Part shown: piece after piece, positions 1-6,471 of the stretch | Position numbering within the stretch: the stretch's first letter is position 1 | How the letters are laid out: each line of letters opens with the position of its first letter | Position numbers and translations under genes: made by a program | The notes under the pieces: model-generated | Seen by the model: only the letters and a program-made list of their open reading frames with translations | Database searches by the model: none | What the model was told of the DNA's origin: nothing | NCBI GenBank assembly: GCA_028293405.1 | Contig: JAQGOW010000357.1 | Coordinates: 1-8,562 of the forward strand | Source of the DNA: Verrucomicrobiales bacterium | Lineage (GTDB): Bacteria > Verrucomicrobiota > Verrucomicrobiia > Limisphaerales > Palsa-1400 | Direction: 5' to 3' | DNA length: 8,562 bases

Positions 1-557
1 ACGAATTGGATGCGGGGGCGAAAATCGGGCCGGACGTGATGGAGTTCCTGACCGAGAACAGATTTTTCAACGGCCGCGCCACGATGATGATCAACCTTGA
101 TCGTTGCACGCGTTGCGACGATTGCGTGCGCGCTTGCGCGACTGCGCACGATAACAACCCGCGGTTTTTGCGTCACGGTCCGATCAACGGCAACATCATG
201 GTGGCGAACGCCTGCATGCACTGCGCGGATCCGGTTTGCATGATTGGATGTCCAACCGGCGCGATTCACCGCGATAATTTCGGCGGTCAGGTCGTCATCA
301 ACCAAAGCACCTGCATCGGTTGCAACACGTGTGCGAACAACTGTCCTTACGAAGCGATACGCATGGTGGAAGTTCGCGACAGGACTGGCGTGCTGATGAC
401 GGATAACGAATCGAAACCGATCGCCAAAGCGACGAAGTGTGATTTATGCGTCGAACAAATCAGCGGCCCCGCCTGCCAACGCGCGTGTCCGCATGGCGCG
501 CTGAGCAGAATCGATATGACCGACCTCGACAAATTTGCGAAATGGCTCGCGCGCTAA
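1..557 (+). CDS. Four-cluster [4Fe-4S] ferredoxin-type protein, C-terminal part (5' end outside window)
   Basis: The reading frame (first full codon at base 3) is open to the left edge, so this is the C-terminal part of a longer gene. The TTG at 6-8 is just a leucine codon in frame and is not a convincing start. Counting that leucine as residue 1, the visible part has sixteen cysteines in four groups: C34/C37/C40/C44, C70/C73/C78/C82, C103/C106/C109/C113 and C145/C148/C157/C161. This is the pattern of DmsB/PsrB/HybA-type electron-transfer subunits, which carry four [4Fe-4S] clusters. Such proteins pass electrons between a quinone-linked or flavin partner and a catalytic subunit. The segment before the first cluster (around EFLTENRFFNGRATMMINLD) resembles bacterial proteins in which this module follows cyclic-nucleotide-binding domains, but that upstream part cannot be seen. 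No membrane segment is visible. The partner enzyme is unknown. The iron-sulfur assignment is very secure; the specific role is not. Confidence 0.9.
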   Translation, partial: ELDAGAKIGPDVMEFLTENRFFNGRATMMINLDRCTRCDDCVRACATAHDNNPRFLRHGPINGNIMVANACMHCADPVCMIGCPTGAIHRDNFGGQVVINQSTCIGCNTCANNCPYEAIRMVEVRDRTGVLMTDNESKPIAKATKCDLCVEQISGPACQRACPHGALSRIDMTDLDKFAKWLAR

Positions 558-1375
558 CCGCGCAGACCGACCAAGTCCATCAACTTCGCTGTTTCACGGT
601 AGGCTTCTTCCACCCACTCGACAATTTTCGTAGGGTCCGGCGCGAATTCCAGTTCGATTGAAACAACGCCGTCGATCTTCAATTCTTTAATTGCTTGCAG
701 GTACGGCTCGAATTTCACGATGCCGCGTCCGGGCGGGAGGTCGCCGTGCACTTTGCCGTCACAATCGCTCAAGTGAACGTGAATGGCTTTGCCTTTGAGT
801 TGCTTGAGATCGGCAGGACTCGTGTCGGACAAAACAAGATGGCTGATGTCGATATTGGCGCGAACGCGAGGGTGTTTGCATTCGTCGACAAACTTGCGCA
901 TCGACCCGACGCTGTTGAGCAGGCTGAGCCGGAAGGGTTCCAACTCGAGCGCGATATCAATGTCTTTTTTGTCGGCGTAATCGCCCAGTTTACGACACAT
1001 CTCGAGCGCCCAATCCCACTGCACTTGCGGCGGAATGACTTCGCGTTGCCAGATATATTCGCCGAGAACGAGCAGAATATTCTTCGCATCCCAGGTGCGC
1101 GCGAGGTCGATGTAACGCTTGCAACGTTCGAGATGAAACTCGCGAACGGGTTCGCTCATGTCGATTAAACCGACCGCAACGACAGGCAATGAGATGATTG
1201 GCAAGTTGATTTTCGCACAGGTGTTGGCGACGAGCTTGATTTCGGATTTCGAAATACGAACGGCCTCGGTGAAGATGTCGACGCAATCGAAGCCGATGCG
1301 CGCGATGTGTTTGAGGCCGGTGGCGGTGTCCACGCCCGCTTGCTGAAAGGCGCTGTTTATGATGCCGAGTTTCAT
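554..1375 (-). CDS. Sugar phosphate isomerase/epimerase family TIM-barrel protein
   Basis: This 273-residue protein matches the AP-endonuclease-2-like TIM-barrel family, which includes xylose isomerase-like enzymes, D-tagatose 3-epimerase and hydroxypyruvate isomerase. These are cytosolic, metal-dependent enzymes that isomerise or epimerise keto sugars or related polyols. Length is normal for a complete single-domain member. Candidate metal ligands sit in the expected order: E146 in ALELEP, D176 and H179 in NIDISH, H201 in HVHLSD, and E241 or E243 in SIELEF. The segment GRGIVKFEPYLQAIKELKIDG followed by VVSIELE is typical of the C-terminal strands. The ATG at 1373-1375 has no good ribosome-binding site, since AAGG lies only one base before it. 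Its TAG stop (554-556) overlaps the TAA of the convergent iron-sulfur gene. A tRNA-Pro gene lies 47 bases upstream in the same direction and may share its transcript. The substrate cannot be deduced. Confidence 0.88.
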   Translation of the reverse strand: MKLGIINSAFQQAGVDTATGLKHIARIGFDCVDIFTEAVRISKSEIKLVANTCAKINLPIISLPVVAVGLIDMSEPVREFHLERCKRYIDLARTWDAKNILLVLGEYIWQREVIPPQVQWDWALEMCRKLGDYADKKDIDIALELEPFRLSLLNSVGSMRKFVDECKHPRVRANIDISHLVLSDTSPADLKQLKGKAIHVHLSDCDGKVHGDLPPGRGIVKFEPYLQAIKELKIDGVVSIELEFAPDPTKIVEWVEEAYRETAKLMDLVGLRG

Positions 1376-1388
1376 GCCTTAAGAAGAT

Positions 1389-1407
1389 GCGGACAAGGGC
1401 GGTCCGC
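1389..1407 (-). terminator. Possible hairpin terminator/attenuator after tRNA-Pro
   Basis: A perfect 6-bp inverted repeat, GCGGAC / GTCCGC, encloses a 7-base loop between the tRNA 3' end and the isomerase start. Read on the minus strand it is followed by ATCTTCTT, a poor U-tract. It could be a weak terminator for the tRNA transcript, an attenuator, or a processing structure just upstream of the isomerase start. The stem is short and the U-tract imperfect, so the call is tentative. Confidence 0.3.
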
Positions 1408-1422
1408 GCGCCAATAAGAAAA

Positions 1423-1500
1423 TGGTCGGAGCGACAGGATTCGAACCTGCGACGTCTTGCTCCCAAAGCAAGTGCTCTAGCCAGGCTGAGCTACGCTCCG
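1423..1500 (-). tRNA. tRNA-Pro (anticodon UGG)
   Basis: The minus strand folds into a full cloverleaf of 78 bases including an encoded CCA. The acceptor stem CGGAGCG pairs with CGCTCCG, giving the C1-G72 pair characteristic of bacterial tRNA-Pro, with discriminator A73. The D arm is GCTC/GAGC. The anticodon arm CTTGC-TTTGGGA-GCAAG reads UGG. A 5-base variable loop (ACGTC) follows. The T arm GCAGG-TTCGAAT-CCTGT has one G-U pair. This tRNA decodes CCA and probably other CCN proline codons. No intron or defect is visible. It lies between the end of the sensor-kinase gene and the start of the sugar isomerase gene, all on the same strand. Confidence 0.97.
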
Positions 1501-1509
1501 ATTCCTAAG

Positions 1510-1537
1510 AGTCTAAGTGGTAATGTTTAAAGTTCAA
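1510..1537 (-). promoter_or_regulatory. Candidate sigma-70-type promoter for tRNA-Pro
   Basis: On the minus strand, TTGAAC (1537-1532) and TAGACT (1515-1510) are separated by 16 bases. They resemble the -35 (5 of 6 matches) and -10 (4 of 6 matches) consensus. Initiation about 7 bases after the -10 would leave a leader of only a few bases before the mature tRNA 5' end at 1500, as is common for tRNA genes. The gap of 67 bases between the kinase stop and the tRNA is the only room available. Read-through from the operon upstream is an alternative, as no strong terminator is visible after the kinase stop. Confidence 0.35.
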
Positions 1538-1567
1538 GGGGCAAAGCCGACAACCTTTTGACCCGAT

Positions 1568-4500
1568 TTACACCGCGATGGGCACAATGAGCGTGAAGGC
1601 GCTACCCTCCCCTATGTTTGATCGCACGCTCAAACCACATTTCATTTCCTTCGCAAGCTCGTAAACCATCGACAAACCCAGACCGGTGCCCCGCTTGGTC
1701 GAGAGTGACTTCGTGGTGAAGAACGGCTCGAAGATACGCGGCATTATTTCCGGCGAAATTCCGGAACCAAAATCCTGCACTTCAACAAACGCGTAAGCCG
1801 CCGCTGGTTCGGGCGTCAAAGCCAGTTCGACCGGAAGCACTCTGAGTGTTCCCGTGCGCACGATGATTTTACCCGCACCGGACATCGATTCGGCTGCGTT
1901 CAAAATGAAGTTCAAAATGATCTGCTGCATGAAATCGGGCACGACGCAAACCAGCGGCAAATTCTCTGCCGGCTCGAATTCAACTTCCGCCTCGCGTTGG
2001 AAGCGATCGCCGAGCAAACGAATCGTGTCCTGAATCAACGGATTCAAAGCGCATTGAGCAACCTTATGATCGGACGAACGACTGAACCCAAGCATCGCCT
2101 TCACGATCCCGGCGCCCTGGTCGACGGCAGTGTTGATGCGCGCGACGCGTGTGCGAATTTTTTCTGTGTTATCGACGTTCGTTTCGATGATTTGCGCTGA
2201 ACCTTTGATGATTGAAAGAATGCTGTTGAAGTCGTGTGCGATTCCGGCCGCGAGCGTACCCAGAGCGTTCATCTTCTGGCTCTGGAACAATTCGCGATTA
2301 GCCTTTTCCAATTCGCGCGTGCGTTGGTCGACGATTTTTTCAACCTGCGCGTAGCTGCGCACAAGTTGGCGATGGCGATTGAACGCGATGCCCGCAAAAA
2401 ACAGCACTGCCAATCCAGCCGCTCCGCCAATGAGCACCAGTCGCGTTTCGCGAAACCATGGGACGGGCACAACGAATTCGAGCAACGCGGGTTTCGAATC
2501 GACGTTCCAGTTGCGATCCATCGCGCGAACCTGGAAGAAATGTTTGCCGCCACCAAGTTCGTTGAAGTGAACAGCGCGCTCCGATTGATATGCCGACCAA
2601 TCCTGTTCGTCGATGCGATAGGAGAAAAGCAAACGATCCGGTAACGTTTGTTTCCAACGATCGCGCGCACCGAATTCAATGGAAAGATTGCCTTCAAAAG
2701 GAACAGATTCCGCGGAGACCGGCTGAATGGTGGCTTGCGGAGGATCGTTATCCGCTTCGGGATGGAACATATTCAGCCCGCGCGCCGTCGCCGCCCAGAT
2801 GTGCCCGAGCGAATCTTCCACGACCTGCTGCACGGCCAGACTATTGATGCCTTCTTCGAAACCGTTCGCGACCCAATCTCCCTTGTAAAACCGGTGCACG
2901 CCGTTGTTGCTCGCAACCCAAATGCTGCCGTCGCGGCCTTTGATCATTCCATTGACGCGATCAAAGCCCGAGCGAACTACCGTCCAATCTTTGCCGTTAA
3001 ATTGCGCAATGCGATCGTGCACCGCAGCCCACAGCTTGTTTGGGGCAACGTCGAGCATGGCGACGAGCGGTCCTGACGACGTGCCGCCAAGATCTGTTTT
3101 CTGCCATTTGCCGTCGGCCAAATACGCGACGTCCTTGTCACCCGATAACCAGACGCTGCCGTTTTGCGCAACGAACGCAAACTGGATTTCGGATCCCACA
3201 ACGTTCGTGCTCAGTGTCAGCACTGGCTTGAACTGTTGGCCGTCGAAAAGTTCCAGGTGAACCTCGTTGTCTGCCGCCGAAACTTGAATACAAGCAGCGC
3301 CATCTTTCATCGCGCCAACAAATTTAATCTTACGCTGCGCGGGGTGAACCAGCGCGGAAAAACTGCCGGTCGAAGTGTCAAACGTGAAAAGATGATCGCC
3401 TCCGCCAACCAAGAGCTTTTTGCCGGCGAGTTCTTGAATGATTTCAGGTGGAGTGGCTGCATTCTGCAAAACTGCCGGAAGCAGAAATGATGACGATGCG
3501 GCACCTTCGAATCCGTATAACGTAGTTGAATTGATGCCCCAGAGTCGTTGATCGTTTCCAGCAGCGATTGTCATCGAGCCGGAACTTTCGAGCCCGGCGC
3601 CAGGTTGCCAGATCATTGGCGCATAGCGATAAAGACCTTCGGATGTCGCTACCCAAAAAGCGCCGTTCGCATCGGATGCTGCTTCATAGTAGTGTGCCGC
3701 AATCGCTTCATCGTCGCTGTGCCATTTCGAATCAACTTTGCGCAAGTGCACTAAAGCGTTCGGGCTTAACTCCCAGAATGTGCCATCGGGCGATCGCCAC
3801 GCCTGGATGGCATCGGGAACAGAAATCGGCAGCGTGGTCCATCGTTGTTGGTCGAAGTATAACGGCAGCTTTTTTCCGTCGCGCGTGTGAGCAATGACTG
3901 TGATACCGCCGTCATCGTCTTCCGCGAGCGCGGTGACGTTCGTCACGCCGAGAGCTTCTGGCGTCAGATGTTCGGCGAGTGGTGTCGCGGCGTCGAGTGG
4001 ACGAACGGATGCAAATTTTCCTATGCCGTGTTCGGCGGCGATCCATGCACCGCCGTCATGACTGCCGACGATGTCAGTGAAATGGCCGAGGGCGGTTGCA
4101 CTGGATTGACGAATGGTGAGCGCTTCGGCACTCGGTTCAGTCGTGAACGAAACGAGCCGCTCCGAGGAGAGCACCACGACCTGCCCCTGACGCAACGGCA
4201 GCAGCACGGTTTCGCCCTTGCGGGCCAGCCCTTCAATTGGATAGCGCACCCAATTGCCGTCTTTGAATTCCTGAACGCCGCCAGCATAGGGAGCCCAGAT
4301 TTGGCCGACGCGCCCCTCGTAGATATGCGAGGACGCCAGACCGGGGAAGGCCACTTTGCGCACATCGTATCCGTCCAACCAACTCACACGACTGCGGTCG
4401 GGATGATGCACCCAAAGCCCGCCACGCGCGCTGACGCTCACACCGACACAAATGGATTCCTGCAAACCATCGGACGCGCGGTAGATGCGCCAATTAGAAA

Positions 4501-4603
4501 CGCGTTGCGCGAGCAACGTTGCAGACGTTAGAAGAAGTAGCGCGAGGGCAAGGTGAACCCGCAAACCGGAAAGTTTGAGAGATCGCGAATTCACCGCTTC
4601 CAT
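1568..4603 (-). CDS. Membrane-bound sensor histidine kinase with periplasmic beta-propeller and Y_Y_Y domain
   Basis: This protein has 1011 residues from the ATG at 4601-4603. That start is preferred because a GGGAG lies about 11 bases upstream and a signal sequence follows; an in-frame TTG at 4628-4630 would add nine residues. Domain order: signal peptide or membrane anchor at about 14-32 (cleavage near LLA-Q); a long periplasmic propeller region to about 615 with repeats such as GGAWIAAEHGIGKF, GAFWVATSEGLYRY, GSIWVASNNGVHRF and GHIWAATARGLNMF; a Y_Y_Y domain at about 625-711; a transmembrane helix at about 720-740; a coiled linker; and a HisKA domain with the phospho-acceptor H790 in GIAHDFNSIL. 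The ATPase domain has an N box (LNAAESM, about 900), DFGSGIS (about 943), FEPFFTTK (about 960) and RGTGLGLSM (about 970). All kinase motifs look intact. There is no receiver or DNA-binding domain, so it is not a Bacteroides-style hybrid, and no response regulator gene is in the window. It is the last gene of the apparent operon, 39 bases after the halogenase-like gene. The ligand is unknown. Confidence 0.93.
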   Translation of the reverse strand: MEAVNSRSLKLSGLRVHLALALLLLTSATLLAQRVSNWRIYRASDGLQESICVGVSVSARGGLWVHHPDRSRVSWLDGYDVRKVAFPGLASSHIYEGRVGQIWAPYAGGVQEFKDGNWVRYPIEGLARKGETVLLPLRQGQVVVLSSERLVSFTTEPSAEALTIRQSSATALGHFTDIVGSHDGGAWIAAEHGIGKFASVRPLDAATPLAEHLTPEALGVTNVTALAEDDDGGITVIAHTRDGKKLPLYFDQQRWTTLPISVPDAIQAWRSPDGTFWELSPNALVHLRKVDSKWHSDDEAIAAHYYEAASDANGAFWVATSEGLYRYAPMIWQPGAGLESSGSMTIAAGNDQRLWGINSTTLYGFEGAASSSFLLPAVLQNAATPPEIIQELAGKKLLVGGGDHLFTFDTSTGSFSALVHPAQRKIKFVGAMKDGAACIQVSAADNEVHLELFDGQQFKPVLTLSTNVVGSEIQFAFVAQNGSVWLSGDKDVAYLADGKWQKTDLGGTSSGPLVAMLDVAPNKLWAAVHDRIAQFNGKDWTVVRSGFDRVNGMIKGRDGSIWVASNNGVHRFYKGDWVANGFEEGINSLAVQQVVEDSLGHIWAATARGLNMFHPEADNDPPQATIQPVSAESVPFEGNLSIEFGARDRWKQTLPDRLLFSYRIDEQDWSAYQSERAVHFNELGGGKHFFQVRAMDRNWNVDSKPALLEFVVPVPWFRETRLVLIGGAAGLAVLFFAGIAFNRHRQLVRSYAQVEKIVDQRTRELEKANRELFQSQKMNALGTLAAGIAHDFNSILSIIKGSAQIIETNVDNTEKIRTRVARINTAVDQGAGIVKAMLGFSRSSDHKVAQCALNPLIQDTIRLLGDRFQREAEVEFEPAENLPLVCVVPDFMQQIILNFILNAAESMSGAGKIIVRTGTLRVLPVELALTPEPAAAYAFVEVQDFGSGISPEIMPRIFEPFFTTKSLSTKRGTGLGLSMVYELAKEMKCGLSVRSNIGEGSAFTLIVPIAV

Positions 4604-4642
4604 TGTAGAAGCAGCTCCCGCTTGAGCCAAGCCCGGTTTGTT

Positions 4643-5893
4643 TCAGGTTGCCGGACCACCGCAGGGCAGGTTTTCGGGCAAAGGCACGAATTCCTCGATC
4701 CAACGCCACAGTTGCGAGAAGTCTTTGTTCACGTCTCCCGAAAGGCAATCTGTGATCAAGCCTGCCGCTTCAGGGTATTTGTCGGTGACGAGTCGAAAAC
4801 TGAAATCCGGATTGTAAAACGCATAGATCAATTTGCGCATGTTCTCCACGCCTTCGCGCAAATGTTTCGCGTAGTCGACGAAACGCTGAGCTGAAAAGTC
4901 GTTCGCGGTCAGTGCTGCGTCGACCAGGTCGCCGGCCATCACACCGCTCTTTAAGGCGAGCATGACACCGGAAGAAAAGACGGGATCCAGAAAGCAGAAC
5001 GCATCGCCAACAAGCAACAAGCCGTCCATGCCGCAGTGACGCGAATGAAATGTGTACTCGTTGGTGATGTAATATTGGCCGGTCGTTTGGCCGTGAGAGC
5101 AGTATTCCTTGATCCAGGCGTTTTGCTCTACTTCGCGGTGAAACATTTCTTTCGTATCACGCACGCCATCGCGCGTCAGATATTTGCCTTCGGCAACCAC
5201 GCCAACACTCACGACGTCGTTGTGCAACGGGATGTACCAAAACCAACCTTTGTCCGGAACGAAAGCAACAGTCGTCGCGCCCTCGTCCATGCCAGCATCG
5301 CGCTTGGCGCCTTTGTAATAGGTCCACACTGCGACTTTGTTCAATTCCGGGTCGCGCGTCCGCCAATTGTTTCGAGAGGCAGTGAAGGACTCTTTCCCTG
5401 AACAATCCAGAGTCATGGGCGCACGGTATTCGTTCACTGCGCCGGATTTGTCCTTCGCACGAACACCGACAACCCGGTTGCCTTCTTTGATCAATTCGGT
5501 AACCGTCGTTTCTTCCCTGACAGTGGCGCCGTGCTCGCGCGCGTTCTGCACCAGCATGGAATCGAATTCGGAACGAAGCACTTGCCACGTTTGCGCGACG
5601 GTGTCTTTGTCGTAACGGTTGTAAAAATAAAATGGCTGGGACGCTTTTCCGGACATTGACACAAATTGAACGCTATACTTTTTGACGAACGCGGACTTCT
5701 TCATCTCGTCGATAAGGCCAAGCCGTTGCAGCGGCGCATAGGTAAACGGCAACAAGGATTCGCCAATGTGGTAGCGTGGAAATTTCTCGCGTTCCAAGAC
5801 GAGAACGCGGCGACCCTTTTCAGCGAGAATCGCGGACGCAGACGAACCGGCGGGGCCGGCGCCGATTATGATGGCATCAAAGTTTTCGATCAT
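4643..5893 (-). CDS. Flavin-dependent halogenase-like FAD oxidoreductase (PltA/CndH type)
   Basis: This 416-residue flavoprotein begins with a Rossmann motif, GAGPAGSSAS (11-20), and the family signature EREKFPRYHIGESLLP (34-49). It carries both motifs used to recognise flavin-dependent halogenases: WFWYIP (217-222, the WxWxIP pattern) and FLDPVFSSG (301-309, the FxxPxxSxG pattern). GD at 296-297 belongs to the second FAD-binding motif. Recalling the PltA sequence, K72 in FVKKYSVQF aligns with the reported catalytic lysine K73 of PltA, and the C-terminal CLSGDV matches PltA's LLQGDV. The family expected activity is FADH2/O2-dependent halogenation of a phenol or pyrrole, often carrier-bound, with a separate flavin reductase that is not seen here. 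Relatives with these motifs may instead hydroxylate or have unknown reactions. The start ATG overlaps the stop of the chorismate-lyase-like gene (ATGA, 5890-5893). No good Shine-Dalgarno sequence precedes it, which fits translational coupling. The family is secure; actual halogenation is an inference. Confidence 0.85.
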   Translation of the reverse strand: MIENFDAIIIGAGPAGSSASAILAEKGRRVLVLEREKFPRYHIGESLLPFTYAPLQRLGLIDEMKKSAFVKKYSVQFVSMSGKASQPFYFYNRYDKDTVAQTWQVLRSEFDSMLVQNAREHGATVREETTVTELIKEGNRVVGVRAKDKSGAVNEYRAPMTLDCSGKESFTASRNNWRTRDPELNKVAVWTYYKGAKRDAGMDEGATTVAFVPDKGWFWYIPLHNDVVSVGVVAEGKYLTRDGVRDTKEMFHREVEQNAWIKEYCSHGQTTGQYYITNEYTFHSRHCGMDGLLLVGDAFCFLDPVFSSGVMLALKSGVMAGDLVDAALTANDFSAQRFVDYAKHLREGVENMRKLIYAFYNPDFSFRLVTDKYPEAAGLITDCLSGDVNKDFSQLWRWIEEFVPLPENLPCGGPAT

Positions 5894-6471
5894 GGCGGCA
5901 AGATTTCTACAATTTCAGCGAGCGGCCGGTCCCAGGCATCAACCAACGTATTGCGGCGTCCGTAGAGGAACGCTTCGCCATCGAGCTTTAGCGCTGATTG
6001 AATAAAACTATCCGCAACGACGCGCAGGTAAGCGCGCGGCTTGCTCGAGAATGCGATGTTGTGGTGCGTGAGAATTTTGCCCAACGGACGACGTTCCTCG
6101 AGAATTTCCTGCTGCGCTTCGTTCGGGAATAGATCGAGAATAATTTTGATCGCGCCGAACTCAACGGGTTTAAGCGAGTGTTCGGCGAGCAACACCACTT
6201 CGCGGAAATATTCGTTATCGGTCGTGTGCCGCGCCAAGGGCTTGATGTGGATTTTGCCTTTGTGGAATGACTCGAGCTTGGAGGTCATGTCGGCATTGTG
6301 CACGAGCAACGAATGGTAAGGCTCCGGTATCTCACCGGCTTCAATGCGGCCAATGACCGGCAGCGGCGTGTTGCGCGCGGCGTAGAATTCGTCCAACGGA
6401 TAGTTATCCGCAAACACGGCCCGCGGCCCAAACGGCGCATCAGGATTTGCTACGTTTTGTTCACGTCGCAT
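5890..6471 (-). CDS. Chorismate lyase-like protein (UbiC fold)
   Basis: This 193-residue protein matches E. coli UbiC (recalled sequence) along most of its length. LLVHNADMTSKLE (55-67) corresponds to UbiC LLLEDSMTKRFE. EYFREVVLL (87-95) corresponds to YWLREILL, keeping the pyruvate/carboxylate-binding arginine as R90. PLGKIL (129-134) corresponds to PLGRYL. YGRRNTL (170-176) corresponds to WGRRSRL. E189 in VEILPP is at or near the position of the UbiC active-site glutamate. Chorismate lyases split chorismate into 4-hydroxybenzoate and pyruvate in the cytosol; some relatives make 3-hydroxybenzoate or have changed roles. About 50 extra N-terminal residues precede the conserved core. The ATG at 6469-6471 is chosen because GAGG lies 8 bases upstream; it overlaps the upstream TGA by one base (TGATG). 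A GTG one codon earlier (6474) is possible. Tight coupling to the radical SAM and halogenase-like genes suggests a biosynthetic role rather than general quinone synthesis. Confidence 0.72.
   Translation of the reverse strand: MRREQNVANPDAPFGPRAVFADNYPLDEFYAARNTPLPVIGRIEAGEIPEPYHSLLVHNADMTSKLESFHKGKIHIKPLARHTTDNEYFREVVLLAEHSLKPVEFGAIKIILDLFPNEAQQEILEERRPLGKILTHHNIAFSSKPRAYLRVVADSFIQSALKLDGEAFLYGRRNTLVDAWDRPLAEIVEILPP

Noticed and set aside
695..1168. A 157-codon plus-strand open frame opposite the sugar isomerase gene
   Set aside because: It is the antisense shadow of a complete TIM-barrel gene with conserved metal ligands. No family resemblance and no ribosome-binding site were seen.
990..1466. 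A minus-strand open frame running from the tRNA into the isomerase in another frame
   Set aside because: It begins inside the tRNA-Pro gene and its translation is low-complexity, rich in arginine, histidine and serine. The overlapping isomerase frame is clearly the real one.
1501..1567. A rho-independent terminator after the kinase stop
   Set aside because: Only a short, bulged pairing (AAGG/CCTT with GGC/GCC) is present and no T-run follows it, so it is not convincing.
2269..2697. Several 60-142-codon frames on both strands within the kinase gene
   Set aside because: All are nested in the kinase's HisKA/Y_Y_Y coding region and have no motifs of their own.
2780..4060. DNA repeats corresponding to the kinase propeller
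   Set aside because: The repeats are visible only at the protein level (xxxWxAxxxGlxxF). The DNA copies are too diverged to annotate as nucleotide repeats.
3887..4531. A 214-codon plus-strand open frame opposite the sensor kinase gene
   Set aside because: It lies wholly antisense to a well-supported kinase gene. Its translation has no recognisable domain and is rich in arginine, histidine and cysteine in the way of shadow frames.
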